From assembly GCF_937912035.1 (NCBI RefSeq), contig NZ_CALDPF010000030.1, forward strand, positions 3,875-67,874: a stretch of 64,000 nt of DNA. Direction: 5' to 3'. This stretch comes from an uncultured Bacteroides sp. (GTDB lineage Bacteria > Bacteroidota > Bacteroidia > Bacteroidales > Bacteroidaceae). The notes under the pieces are model-generated. The model was given only the letters and a program-made list of their open reading frames with translations. It did no database searches and was not told where the DNA came from. The position numbers were made by a program, and so were the translations under genes. Of this stretch, positions 24,453 to 33,623 are shown one piece after another (within the stretch, counting starts at the first letter, position 1; the number at the start of each line of letters is the position of its first letter).

Positions 24453-26255
24453 ATGAAAAATGAGTTACGCAGTTCGATGAGCACACAGGGCCGACGCATG
24501 GCTGGTGCAAGAGCATTATGGGTGGCAAATGGAATGAAAAAGGAAATGATGGGTAAACCTATCATAGCTATTGTGAATTCATTTACACAATTCGTTCCGG
24601 GACATACACATTTGCATGAGATAGGTCAGCAGGTGAAAGAGGAAATAGAGAAACTCGGATGCTTTGCTGCTGAGTTCAACACTATCGCGATAGACGACGG
24701 TATAGCAATGGGACACGACGGTATGTTGTATTCGCTGCCATCGAGAGATATTATTGCCGACAGTGTGGAATATATGGTGAACGCTCATAAGGCTGATGCT
24801 ATGGTCTGCATTTCAAACTGCGACAAGATCACTCCGGGTATGCTTATGGCTTCCATGCGACTGAATATTCCTACGGTGTTCGTGTCAGGCGGTCCGATGG
24901 AAGCAGGAGAGTGGGGTGGTCAGCATCTTGACCTGATAGATGCGATGATTAAGTCTGCCGACCCGACAGTGAGCGACGAGGATGTGGATCAGATAGAAAG
25001 ACATGCATGTCCGGGATGCGGATGCTGCTCGGGTATGTTTACTGCAAACTCAATGAACTGTCTGAATGAGGCTATCGGGCTGGCTCTTCCGGGCAACGGA
25101 ACGATAGTTGCGACTCACGAAAACCGCAAGCAGTTGTTCAAGGATGCTGCGGCTCTCATCGTAAAAAATGCTTATAAATATTATCAGGACGGTGACGAAA
25201 GCGTATTGCCAAGGAGCATCGCTACACGTCAGGCTTTCCTTAATGCAATGACACTTGATATTGCTATGGGCGGTTCTACAAATACAGTGCTTCACCTGCT
25301 GGCAATAGCCCATGAGGCAGAGGTGGATTTCACAATGGATGATATCGACATGTTGTCACGCCGTGTGCCTTGTCTCTGCAAGGTAGCTCCAAACACTCAG
25401 AAATATCACATTCAGGATGTGAACAGAGCGGGAGGTATAATGAATATCCTTGCACAGCTGAACAAGGGCGGTCTGCTCGATACATCGGTTTCGCGTGTGG
25501 ACGGTATGACACTGGCTGAGGCTATTGCAAAATATGATATTTCGGCTGAAAATATTGATGCTGAAGCAAAAAGAATTTATACAAGCGCTCCGGGCGGAAA
25601 GTTCTCTATAAAACTTGGCTCGCAGGGCAATTATTATAAGGAACTCGATACAGACCGTGCTACAGGATGTATCCGAGATTTGGAACATGCCTACAGCAAA
25701 GATGGTGGACTGGCAGTGCTGAAAGGTAATATAGCGCAGGACGGATGTGTGGTGAAGACTGCCGGTGTGGACGAAAGCATCTGGAAGTTCTCAGGACCTG
25801 CAAAGGTGTTCGACTCTCAGGAATCGGCTTGCGAAGGTATCCTCGGCGGAAAGGTTGTAAGCGGAGATGTGGTGGTCATCACTCACGAAGGTCCTAAGGG
25901 TGGTCCTGGAATGCAGGAGATGCTTTATCCTACATCGTATATAAAATCAAAACATCTCGGTAAGGAATGTGCGTTAATTACCGACGGACGTTTCAGTGGC
26001 GGTACATCGGGATTGAGTATCGGACATATATCTCCTGAAGCGGCTGCCGGAGGAAATATCGGCAAGATTGTTGACGGTGATATCATCGAAATAGATATAC
26101 CGAACCGCAGTATCAATGTAAAACTTTCGGATGAAGAACTTGCCGCACGTCCGATGACACCTGTCACTCGTGACCGCAAGGTGTCTAAGGCACTCAAGGC
26201 TTACGCAAGCATGGTAAGTTCGGCTGATAAGGGTGGAGTAAGAATTGTTGACTAA
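24453..26255 (+). CDS. ilvD: Dihydroxy-acid dehydratase
   Basis: The 600-residue protein converts 2,3-dihydroxy-isovalerate and -methylvalerate to the 2-keto acids, the third step of valine and isoleucine synthesis. Cluster-ligand regions are SNCDK (Cys123) and HACPGCGCCSG (Cys186 to Cys192). The segment NSFTQFVPGH is the E. coli-like form, which lacks the extra cysteine of the [2Fe-2S] type and suggests an oxygen-sensitive [4Fe-4S] enzyme. A good Shine-Dalgarno-like AAGGAG (24438-24443) lies 9 bases before the start. It heads the operon after the attenuator; ilvB follows within 15 bases. Confidence 0.97.
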   Translation: MKNELRSSMSTQGRRMAGARALWVANGMKKEMMGKPIIAIVNSFTQFVPGHTHLHEIGQQVKEEIEKLGCFAAEFNTIAIDDGIAMGHDGMLYSLPSRDIIADSVEYMVNAHKADAMVCISNCDKITPGMLMASMRLNIPTVFVSGGPMEAGEWGGQHLDLIDAMIKSADPTVSDEDVDQIERHACPGCGCCSGMFTANSMNCLNEAIGLALPGNGTIVATHENRKQLFKDAAALIVKNAYKYYQDGDESVLPRSIATRQAFLNAMTLDIAMGGSTNTVLHLLAIAHEAEVDFTMDDIDMLSRRVPCLCKVAPNTQKYHIQDVNRAGGIMNILAQLNKGGLLDTSVSRVDGMTLAEAIAKYDISAENIDAEAKRIYTSAPGGKFSIKLGSQGNYYKELDTDRATGCIRDLEHAYSKDGGLAVLKGNIAQDGCVVKTAGVDESIWKFSGPAKVFDSQESACEGILGGKVVSGDVVVITHEGPKGGPGMQEMLYPTSYIKSKHLGKECALITDGRFSGGTSGLSIGHISPEAAAGGNIGKIVDGDIIEIDIPNRSINVKLSDEELAARPMTPVTRDRKVSKALKAYASMVSSADKGGVRIVD

Positions 26256-26268
26256 AAAGCATATACAT

Positions 26269-27969
26269 ATGAAAGAGAAAATATCAGGTGGTGAAGCATT
26301 GATGCGCTCGCTGGAGCATCAGGGAGTAAAGACTATCTTCGGTTATCCCGGAGGAGCGATAATGCCTGTATTCGATGCTTTATATGATCATAGAGATAAA
26401 CTTAACCATATATTGGTACGTCACGAACAGGGTGCTGCCCATGCCGCACAGGGATTTGCCAGAGTTTCCGGTGAAGTGGGTGTATGTCTGGTGACAAGTG
26501 GCCCTGGAGCGACAAATACCATAACAGGTGTAGCTGATGCAATGATAGACAGTACACCTATCGTGGTGATAGCAGGACAGGTCGGATCAGGTCTTCTCGG
26601 TACTGACGCTTTTCAGGAGGTTGACCTTGTCGGTATCACCCAGCCTATTTCAAAATGGAGCTATCAGATACGCCGTGCAGAGGATGTGGCTTGGGCTGTG
26701 GCAAGAGCTTTCTATATTGCCCGTTCAGGACGTCCGGGACCTGTGGTTCTCGATTTTGCGAAGAATGCCCAGATAGAAATGACGGATTACGAACCGGTGG
26801 ATGTTGATTTCATTCGCAGTTACGATCCTGATCCGGAAACAGATCCTAAGGCTTTGGCTGAGGCTGTAAGACTTATCAATGAGTCTCAGAAACCTCTGGT
26901 TCTCGTAGGGCAGGGAGTTGAATTAGGTAATGCTCAGGAAGAGTTGCTGAAGTTTGTAGAAAAAGCTGATATCCCTTGCGGATGCACATTGTTGGGACTT
27001 TCGGCAATGCCTTCCGCTCATCCGCTGAACAAGGGTATGCTGGGAATGCACGGAAATCTCGGTCCTAATGTAAAGACCAACGAATGTGATGTGCTGATAG
27101 CTGTAGGTATGCGTTTCGACGACCGTGTGACAGGAAAACTTGAAACATATGCCAAACAGGCTAAGGTGATACATCTTGACGTTGATCCTTCAGAGATAGG
27201 CAAGAACGTACCTGTACATGTCCCGGTGCTTGGTGACTGCAAACGTACTTTAGATCTTCTTACCGAACTTATCCAGCCTAACAAACATACTGCATGGATT
27301 GACAGTTTTAGCCAGTATGAACAACAGGAATTCGACAAGGTAATCAAACGCGAGGTTTATCCTGAAAACGGTCCGATAAATATGGGTGAGGTAGTAAACG
27401 CTGTCAGTGAGGCTACAAACCATGAAGCGATATTGGTGACAGACGTTGGTCAGAATCAGATGATGGCATGCCGATACTTCAAGTTTACTAAGAGTAGAAG
27501 TGTGGTTACTTCAGGTGGTATGGGAACAATGGGATTCTGTATCCCGGCAGCCATAGGAGCTACATTCGGTCGTCCGGACCGTACTGTATGTGCGATAATG
27601 GGCGACGGTGGTCTTCAGATGACAATGCAGGAACTCGGTACAATCATGGAACAGAAGGCTCCGGTCAAGATGATTCTGATGAATAACAACTATCTGGGAA
27701 ATGTACGTCAGTGGCAGGCAATGTTCTTCAACAGAAGATATTCGTTCACTCCGATGATGAATCCTGACTATATGCAGATAGCTTCGGCATATGGTATTCC
27801 TTCAAGGAGAGTAATAGAGCGTGAAGAACTTAAAGACGGAATAAAGGAAATGCTCGCTACAGACGGTCCGTTCCTTCTTGAGGTCTGTGTGGTGGAAGAG
27901 GGTAATGTATTGCCGATGACTCCTCCGGGAAGCTCGGTTAACTATATGATGATGGATTTGGATTGCTAA
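26269..27969 (+). CDS. ilvB: Acetolactate synthase large subunit
   Basis: The 566-residue protein is the thiamine-diphosphate-dependent catalytic subunit. It joins two pyruvates, or pyruvate and 2-oxobutyrate, in the first common step of Val/Ile/Leu synthesis. The N-terminal ThDP-binding part has GYPGGAIMPVFDAL and HEQGAAHAAQGFARVSG with the catalytic Glu. FAD-contact segments lie in the middle. The C-terminal diphosphate motif is MGDGGLQMTMQELG..NNNYLGNVRQWQ (GDG..N). I start at MKEKISGG; an upstream in-frame start would overlap ilvD. The small subunit gene follows 18 bases on. Confidence 0.97.
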   Translation: MKEKISGGEALMRSLEHQGVKTIFGYPGGAIMPVFDALYDHRDKLNHILVRHEQGAAHAAQGFARVSGEVGVCLVTSGPGATNTITGVADAMIDSTPIVVIAGQVGSGLLGTDAFQEVDLVGITQPISKWSYQIRRAEDVAWAVARAFYIARSGRPGPVVLDFAKNAQIEMTDYEPVDVDFIRSYDPDPETDPKALAEAVRLINESQKPLVLVGQGVELGNAQEELLKFVEKADIPCGCTLLGLSAMPSAHPLNKGMLGMHGNLGPNVKTNECDVLIAVGMRFDDRVTGKLETYAKQAKVIHLDVDPSEIGKNVPVHVPVLGDCKRTLDLLTELIQPNKHTAWIDSFSQYEQQEFDKVIKREVYPENGPINMGEVVNAVSEATNHEAILVTDVGQNQMMACRYFKFTKSRSVVTSGGMGTMGFCIPAAIGATFGRPDRTVCAIMGDGGLQMTMQELGTIMEQKAPVKMILMNNNYLGNVRQWQAMFFNRRYSFTPMMNPDYMQIASAYGIPSRRVIEREELKDGIKEMLATDGPFLLEVCVVEEGNVLPMTPPGSSVNYMMMDLDC

Positions 27970-27987
27970 CGAGTAGGAGGATTAAAA

Positions 27988-28539
27988 ATGGAAAATAAGA
28001 CATTATATACTATCATAGTTCATTCGGAAAACATAGCCGGTTTGCTTAATCAGGTGACTGCCGTTTTTACACGCCGACAGATTAACATCGAAAGCCTTAA
28101 CGTGTCGGCTTCCTCAATAGCCGGTGTACATAAATATACAATCACTTGCTGGACCACTGCAGATATTGTGGAGAAGGTCGTACGCCAGATAGAGAAGAAG
28201 ATGGATGTCATTCAGGCACACTATTTTACCGATAAGGAAATCTTCCAGCGTGAGGTGGCTATGTACAAGGTATCTACACCGGAGTTTCAGAATAATCCTG
28301 AGGCATCAAAGGTTGTAAGAAGATTTAACGCCCATATAGTTGAGGTCAATCCGGTGTTCTCTATAATAGAGATGGTGGGTATGAGCGATGAGATAACATT
28401 CTTGTACGAGGATTTGAAGAGACTTAAATGTGTACTTCAGTTCGTACGTTCTGGAAGAATAGCGGTATCAACCAGTTGTTTTGAACGTGTGAACGAGTAT
28501 CTTGCTCACCGTGAGGAAAGATATAAAAAAGGACTTTAA
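27988..28539 (+). CDS. ilvN: Acetolactate synthase small (regulatory) subunit
   Basis: The 183-residue protein has an N-terminal ACT domain (TLYTIIVHSENIAGLLNQVTAVFTRRQINIESLNV) that binds valine for feedback inhibition, and a C-terminal ferredoxin-like half (VSTPEFQNNPEASKVVRRFNAHIVEVNPVFSIIEMVG). It binds IlvB and stimulates it. A strong AGGAGG (27975-27980) stands 7 bases before the ATG, rare in this genome and likely to raise small-subunit output. Confidence 0.95.
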   Translation: MENKTLYTIIVHSENIAGLLNQVTAVFTRRQINIESLNVSASSIAGVHKYTITCWTTADIVEKVVRQIEKKMDVIQAHYFTDKEIFQREVAMYKVSTPEFQNNPEASKVVRRFNAHIVEVNPVFSIIEMVGMSDEITFLYEDLKRLKCVLQFVRSGRIAVSTSCFERVNEYLAHREERYKKGL

Positions 28540-28552
28540 AACATTTCTTGTT

Positions 28553-29296
28553 ATGGGAGAAGAAAATAAAGTTGGCACATATAACTTTGTCGCAGAACCA
28601 TTCCATGTTGACTTTACAGGAAAGTTGACGATGGGAGTTTTGGGTAATCATCTGCTTAACTGTGCCGGTTTTCATGCCACTGAACGTGGTTTCGGTATAG
28701 CCGAGTTGAATGAAAGCCATTTTACGTGGGTGCTATCCCGTCTGGCTATAGAGATGGAAGAATTCCCAATGCAGTATGAGAAATTCAGTGTGCAGACATG
28801 GGTGGAGAATGTTTACCGCCTGTTTACCGACCGAAACTTCTCTATTCTCGACAAGGATGGAAAACCTATCGGTTATGCGCGTTCAATATGGGCGATGATA
28901 GACCTCAAAACACGTAAGCCGGCCGATTTGCTTACACTGCACGGTGGCAGTATCGTTGACTATATATGCCAGAAGGAATGTCCGATCGAAAAGCCAGGAA
29001 GAATAAAGGTTGCTTCGGTAGAGCCTGTAGGTGAATATGTGGCAAAATATAGCGATATAGATTGCAACGGACATGTGAACAGTATAAAATACATAGAGCA
29101 TATACTTGATTTGTTTCATATGGATGTTTTCCGCGAAAAAATGATACATCGTTTTGAGATGGCGTATGTTGCGGAAAGTTATTTCGGTGATAAACTGACT
29201 TTTTATCGTGAACAGATTTCGGATAATGAGTACGACATAGAAGTGAAGAAGAACGATAGTGAGGTAGTAGTAAGAAGTAAAGTTATATTCAGGTAA
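28553..29296 (+). CDS. Acyl-ACP thioesterase (FatA/FatB-like hot-dog)
   Basis: The 247-residue protein has two hot-dog domains of the FatA/TesA-type acyl-ACP thioesterase family. The second repeat has the catalytic Asp/Asn/His arrangement IDCNGHVNSIKYIEHIL. It would release fatty acids from acyl-ACP. It lies between ilvN and ilvC, an arrangement I believe occurs in other Bacteroidales. Since branched-chain 2-keto acids prime iso- and anteiso-fatty acids, a link between the pathways is plausible but not shown. The ATG at 28553 is chosen; an upstream frame overlaps the end of ilvN. Confidence 0.85.
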   Translation: MGEENKVGTYNFVAEPFHVDFTGKLTMGVLGNHLLNCAGFHATERGFGIAELNESHFTWVLSRLAIEMEEFPMQYEKFSVQTWVENVYRLFTDRNFSILDKDGKPIGYARSIWAMIDLKTRKPADLLTLHGGSIVDYICQKECPIEKPGRIKVASVEPVGEYVAKYSDIDCNGHVNSIKYIEHILDLFHMDVFREKMIHRFEMAYVAESYFGDKLTFYREQISDNEYDIEVKKNDSEVVVRSKVIFR

Positions 29297-29352
29297 TGAC
29301 AATATAAATTGAGATTAGAATATTTAGTTGAACTTAATAATTTATTAAAAAC

Positions 29353-30396
29353 ATGGCACAATTAAATTTTGGCGGTGTGATGGAAAATGTAATCACACGC
29401 GATGAATTTCCATTGGAAAAAGCACGTGAAATCTTGAAAGACGAAACAATTGCAGTTATAGGATATGGAGTACAGGGACCAGGTCAGTCATTGAACCTTC
29501 GCGACAACGGATTCAATGTCATCGTAGGTCAGCGTCCGGGTAAAACATACGAAAAAGCTATCGCTGACGGATGGGTACCTGGAGAAACATTGTTCGGTAT
29601 CGAAGAGGCATGTCAGAAAGCTACTATCGTAATGTGTCTTTTGTCTGATGCTGCTGTAATGTCTGTATGGCCTAAAATCAAACAATATCTTACTCCTGGT
29701 AAGGCTTTGTATTTCTCACATGGTTTCGCTATTACTTGGAACGACCGTACAGGTGTGGTTCCTCCTGCTGATATCGATGTTATTATGGTTGCTCCTAAAG
29801 GATCAGGTACTTCATTGCGTACAATGTTCCTTGAAGGTCGTGGTTTGAACTCATCATACGCTATCTATCAGGATGTAACCGGCAAGGCATTCGACAGAAC
29901 TATCGCTCTTGGTATTGGTATCGGTTCAGGATATTTGTTCGAAACTACATTCCAGCGTGAAGCTACTTCTGACCTTACAGGTGAACGTGGTTCATTGATG
30001 GGTGCTATTCAGGGATTACTTCTTGCACAGTACGAAGTATTGCGTGAAAACGGACATACTCCTTCTGAAGCATTCAACGAAACTGTAGAAGAGCTTACTC
30101 AGTCATTGATGCCATTGTTCGCTAAGAACGGTATGGACTGGATGTATGCTAACTGTTCTACAACTGCACAGCGTGGTGCTCTTGACTGGATGGGCCCATT
30201 CCACGATGCTATCAAACCTGTAGTACAGAAATTGTATCAAAGCGTTAAGAGCGGTAACGAAGCTCAGATTTCTATCGACTCTAACTCTAAGCCTGACTAT
30301 CGTGAAAAACTTGAAGCAGAATTGAAAGCTTTGCGTGAAAGCGAAATGTGGCAGACAGCAGTTACAGTACGTAAACTTCGTCCAGAAAACAACTAA
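29353..30396 (+). CDS. ilvC: Ketol-acid reductoisomerase (class I)
   Basis: The 347-residue protein carries out the NADPH-dependent isomerisation and reduction of acetolactate or acetohydroxybutyrate. The N-terminal Rossmann motif GYGVQGPGQSLNLRDNG (about 38-54) binds NADPH. Conserved acidic metal-binding residues follow (DLTGERGSLMG and ETVEELTQ). The length is that of the short class I form. It is the last ilv gene, 56 bases after the thioesterase gene, and is followed by a terminator. Codon use is noticeably biased, as in highly expressed genes. Confidence 0.97.
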   Translation: MAQLNFGGVMENVITRDEFPLEKAREILKDETIAVIGYGVQGPGQSLNLRDNGFNVIVGQRPGKTYEKAIADGWVPGETLFGIEEACQKATIVMCLLSDAAVMSVWPKIKQYLTPGKALYFSHGFAITWNDRTGVVPPADIDVIMVAPKGSGTSLRTMFLEGRGLNSSYAIYQDVTGKAFDRTIALGIGIGSGYLFETTFQREATSDLTGERGSLMGAIQGLLLAQYEVLRENGHTPSEAFNETVEELTQSLMPLFAKNGMDWMYANCSTTAQRGALDWMGPFHDAIKPVVQKLYQSVKSGNEAQISIDSNSKPDYREKLEAELKALRESEMWQTAVTVRKLRPENN

Positions 30397-30417
30397 TAAA
30401 TAATTAAGAGAATTATT

Positions 30418-30466
30418 CTTCCCTTTCTTTGGCTATCTCATATTGTCGAAGAGAGGGATTTTTTTG
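30418..30466 (+). terminator. Terminator of the ilv operon
   Basis: The 14-bp stem with three G-U pairs (30420-30433 and 30445-30458; TCCCTTTC and GAGAGGGA at its base) leads into a T-run. Confidence 0.8.
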
Positions 30467-30560
30467 TATGTAGTTTCAGAAAATTTTCTTTGAAAGGTAT
30501 AATATGTCGTGCTTTTGACTAATTTTGTTGACGATGATATAACATAAAAAATATACAGAC

Positions 30561-31085
30561 ATGAATAACGAATTTTTGGAGATTATAAAGACTCGTCGCA
30601 GTTGCCGTCAGTATAAGGCAGAGCAGATTACTGATGAAGAATTGAAAGCTGTGTTGGAAGCCGGAACATACGCACCTACATCAAGGGGAATGCAGTCGCC
30701 TTATATTGTTGCAGTGCAGAATGAAGAACTACGAAAGAAATTGGCAGAAATGAATGCACGTGTAATGGGAGTTACTTCCAATCCGTATTATGATGCGCCT
30801 ACATACGTACTTGTATTTACTCCGGCTGATGCTAATAATCCTATACAGGACGGAAGTTGTGTTTTAGAGAATATGATGCTCGCTGCCCATGCGATAGGAC
30901 TTGCAAGTTGTTGGATACACAGGGAAAGAGAAATGTTTTCTACCGATGAAGGAAAGAAACTGATCGAAAGTTTTGGCTTGCCTGAAGGACTTGTTGGAAT
31001 TGGCGCCTTAGCTTTAGGTTATCCGGCAAAAGCGGCAGATGCCCCGAAACCTCGTAAGGTGGATTACTACAGGGTGATAAAATGA
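30561..31085 (+). CDS. Nitroreductase-family flavoprotein
   Basis: The 174-residue protein is an FMN-dependent nitroreductase-like enzyme, about the usual 170-200 residues. It starts with TRRSCRQYKAEQITDEELKAVLEAGTYAPTSRGMQSP, the N-terminal FMN-phosphate motif. It ends with LVGIGALALGYPAKAADAPKPRKVDYY. Such proteins reduce nitro compounds, quinones or flavins with NAD(P)H. It is monocistronic, between the ilv terminator and its own terminator. Confidence 0.9.
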   Translation: MNNEFLEIIKTRRSCRQYKAEQITDEELKAVLEAGTYAPTSRGMQSPYIVAVQNEELRKKLAEMNARVMGVTSNPYYDAPTYVLVFTPADANNPIQDGSCVLENMMLAAHAIGLASCWIHREREMFSTDEGKKLIESFGLPEGLVGIGALALGYPAKAADAPKPRKVDYYRVIK

Positions 31086-31105
31086 AATTTCGGAAATAAA
31101 AGAAA

Positions 31106-31152
31106 CAGAAACCATGACAGCTCTTTTGATTGATTTGCTGTCATGGTTTTTT
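31106..31152. terminator. Terminator after the nitroreductase gene
   Basis: The 12-bp stem AACCATGACAGC/GCTGTCATGGTT (31110-31121 and 31137-31148) is followed by TTTT. It also lies downstream of the minus-strand AraC pseudogene. Confidence 0.8.
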
Positions 31153-31202
31153 CGTAATCGTGATATTATACTTTTTAGTTGAAAAGCTAATAAAGCTGAA
31201 CT

Positions 31203-31932
31203 TCAGTTATTCAGAAATCTATACTCGTTAGGAGAAACACCAATTATCTTTTTGAATATCAGACTGAAATACTGTACATTGATGTAATCTATCTGGCGGG
31301 CGACGTTGGCTGATGTATTTATTGGTTTCTCAAGCATCTTTCTTTTTACATTCGAAATATTTACATAGAGTCTTACCCGTCTCAAATTTCAGAAGATAGT
31401 TGAAATAAAACTCTGATAGACCAAGTCTTGCGGCACAGTATTCTGATGTTGGTAATATGGACTTGTATAGCATGCCTGAATCCATATATTCGTCAATAAG
31501 TTTGGCCAATTCTTCAAGAATTATCTTGTTTTTATTCTCGTGTGTGATGAACTGACGTTCGTAAAAACGTGTACAATAGTCGAGCAATAATTCGATATGT
31601 TTTGAGAGAATAATCGCAGTATGCTTGTCGATGGAATGATGTAATTCTCCTTCTATGTTATTAAAGCAGCACATAATGGTTGCTGTCTCGCGTGCGGATA
31701 AGTGTAATGCCTCTTTTTTGCTGTACGAAAAGAATGTATAATTATTTATCGTTTTATTCATTGATGTGCCGTGAAGCAAATCCGGATGGAAGATTATTCC
31801 GTAGGTATTCGTTTTAATCTGATTAGTAGTCGGTCTTGTCTCTACAGTTTGTCCCGGCTAGAAACAGACTATTGTTCTTTCTTCGTTGTTGTATTTTTGT
31901 TGTCTATACTTGATGTCGTAAGCTTTTCCCAT
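31203..31932 (-). pseudogene. AraC-family regulator broken by a stop codon and a frameshift
   Basis: The coding trace starts with an ATG whose codon ends at 31932 (MGKAYDIKYRQQ). At codon 25 (31858-31860) an in-frame TAG interrupts it. The reading frame continues after the TAG with PGQTVETRPTTNQIKTNTYGIIFHPDLLHGTSMN, which is AraC-like, then to ..LLKFETGKTLCKYFECKKK. Near 31338-31348 (an A/G-rich tract on the minus strand) the frame shifts. The second helix-turn-helix (NTSANVARQIDYINVQYFSLIFKKIIGVSPNEYRFL) is in another frame, ending at 31203. The gene is divergent from the MATE exporter and was probably its regulator. Two independent lesions make a sequencing error less likely. Confidence 0.78.
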
Positions 31933-32050
31933 TTTTAGATATCACTCGAGTAGATAATGTAATAGTGGTAATAATATCAGTAATTCATATACACGGTGTG
32001 ATTGGCGATAAGTCTAATTTTGCAATAAAGAAATTCAAAGAAAGAAATGC

Positions 32051-33475
32051 ATGAAGGCTCGAAATAATAAAATAGGTGAGATGCTTGCACTGATACGAAA
32101 TGGGAGGCATATGACTATGTCACAACAATTATATCTGACAGTGCAGCTTAGTATTCCGGCAGTCATAGCACAACTCTCTTCCATAATCATGCAGTATATC
32201 GATGCATCAATGGTGGGACATCTTGGAGCTGAGGCTTCTGCTTCAATCGGATTGGTATCAACTACCACTTGGCTATTCTGGGGACTGTGTGTTGCATCAG
32301 CTACTGGATTTTCGGTACAGGTGGCACATAAGATAGGTGCGGATGATATTCAAGGGGCGCGTGCCGTGTTGCGTCAGTCATTGGTCTCTACATTCTTGTT
32401 CAGTGTGATTCTTGCTCTGATAGGTTCTGCCGTCAGCGGTATTCTGCCCGCTTGGTTAGGAGGGGACATTTCTATACGTCATGACGCTTCACTTTATTTT
32501 TTTGTCTTCTCACTTTTCTTGCCTGCCCTGCAGATGAATTTCCTTGCAGGTGGTATGTTGCGGTGTAGCGGTAATATGTTAGTGCCAAGCATTGCCGGTG
32601 TGGCCATGTGTGTGCTGGATGTGGTCTTTAATTTCTTGCTGATATTTCCTTCACACCAATGTGAACTGGCTGATGTGACTTTCATTGTGCCTGGTGCTGG
32701 ACTAGGTGTGAAAGGTGCTGCATTAGGTACTGCTGCTGCTGAGACTGTGATTGCTATCATTCTGCTGTGGTATCTTTGGACTCGTTCGAATGAACTTAAA
32801 CTTACCGGAGAAAGATATGATTTCCGTCTCAGTGCGTCAACTATAAGAAAAGCTCTTCGTATAGGTTGTCCTATGGGACTGGAACATATAGTCATTTGCG
32901 GAGCTCAAATCATGACAACGGTTATAGTCGCTCCGCTTGGTGTCTTTGCTATTGCGGCAAATTCGTTTGCTGTCACTGCGGAAAGTCTTTGTTATATGCC
33001 AGGTTATGGAATTGCCGATGCTGCTACCACACTGGTAGGCCAGAGTGTCGGTGCCGGTCGCAAAAGACTCACTCGCAGTTTTGCGCGTATCACCGTATTG
33101 ATGGGAATGATTGTCATGGGATTAATGGGGATACTTATGTATATGTTTGCGCCTCAGATTATAGGTTTGATGACACCGGTTCATGAAATCAGAGAACTTG
33201 GTGTGATGGCACTACGTATTGAGGCATTTGCCGAGCCAATGTTTGCAGCTTCGATAGTTGCTTACGGCGTTTTTGTGGGTGCGGCTGATACACTTGTCCC
33301 TTGTCTGATGAATTTCTTCAGTATCTGGGCTATTCGTCTGTCATTGGCTGCCTTACTCGCTCCGTCATTAGGATTGAAGGGTGTATGGATAGCCATGTGT
33401 GTGGAACTTTGTTTTCGTGGCTTCATATTCCTCGTTCGTCTGAAACGGGAGCGATGGATGAACTGTATGAAATGA
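32051..33475 (+). CDS. MATE-family multidrug/cation antiporter
   Basis: The 474-residue protein has twelve predicted transmembrane helices, each half beginning with a polar-hydrophobic pattern typical of MATE (IPAVIAQLSSIIMQYIDASMVGHLG .. LVSTTTWLFWG, then repeated around residue 270). It exports drugs or metabolites using a sodium or proton gradient. It is intact, while the divergent AraC-type regulator gene (31203-31932) is broken, so expression may be altered. A TAATTTTG -7-like box is at 32015-32022 with no clear -33. Confidence 0.92.
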   Translation: MKARNNKIGEMLALIRNGRHMTMSQQLYLTVQLSIPAVIAQLSSIIMQYIDASMVGHLGAEASASIGLVSTTTWLFWGLCVASATGFSVQVAHKIGADDIQGARAVLRQSLVSTFLFSVILALIGSAVSGILPAWLGGDISIRHDASLYFFVFSLFLPALQMNFLAGGMLRCSGNMLVPSIAGVAMCVLDVVFNFLLIFPSHQCELADVTFIVPGAGLGVKGAALGTAAAETVIAIILLWYLWTRSNELKLTGERYDFRLSASTIRKALRIGCPMGLEHIVICGAQIMTTVIVAPLGVFAIAANSFAVTAESLCYMPGYGIADAATTLVGQSVGAGRKRLTRSFARITVLMGMIVMGLMGILMYMFAPQIIGLMTPVHEIRELGVMALRIEAFAEPMFAASIVAYGVFVGAADTLVPCLMNFFSIWAIRLSLAALLAPSLGLKGVWIAMCVELCFRGFIFLVRLKRERWMNCMK

Positions 33476-33623
33476 TGTCAGTAATTTGGGTAATTTTCTC
33501 TGTAATTCATCTACATGAGAGTAAAAACGGAAGGCTTAATTTTGTAGTATGAAATAATGTAAGCGATAACTGAAGAAAAGAATTTTGTGATTATTTATAA
33601 ATGACCGCTAATATATTACAAGT

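Noticed and set aside
31203..31779. Two separate short genes on the minus strand
   Set aside because: Their translations join into one AraC protein when the frame is corrected near 31340, and the N-terminal part extends beyond a TAG to an ATG at 31932. They are pieces of one pseudogene.
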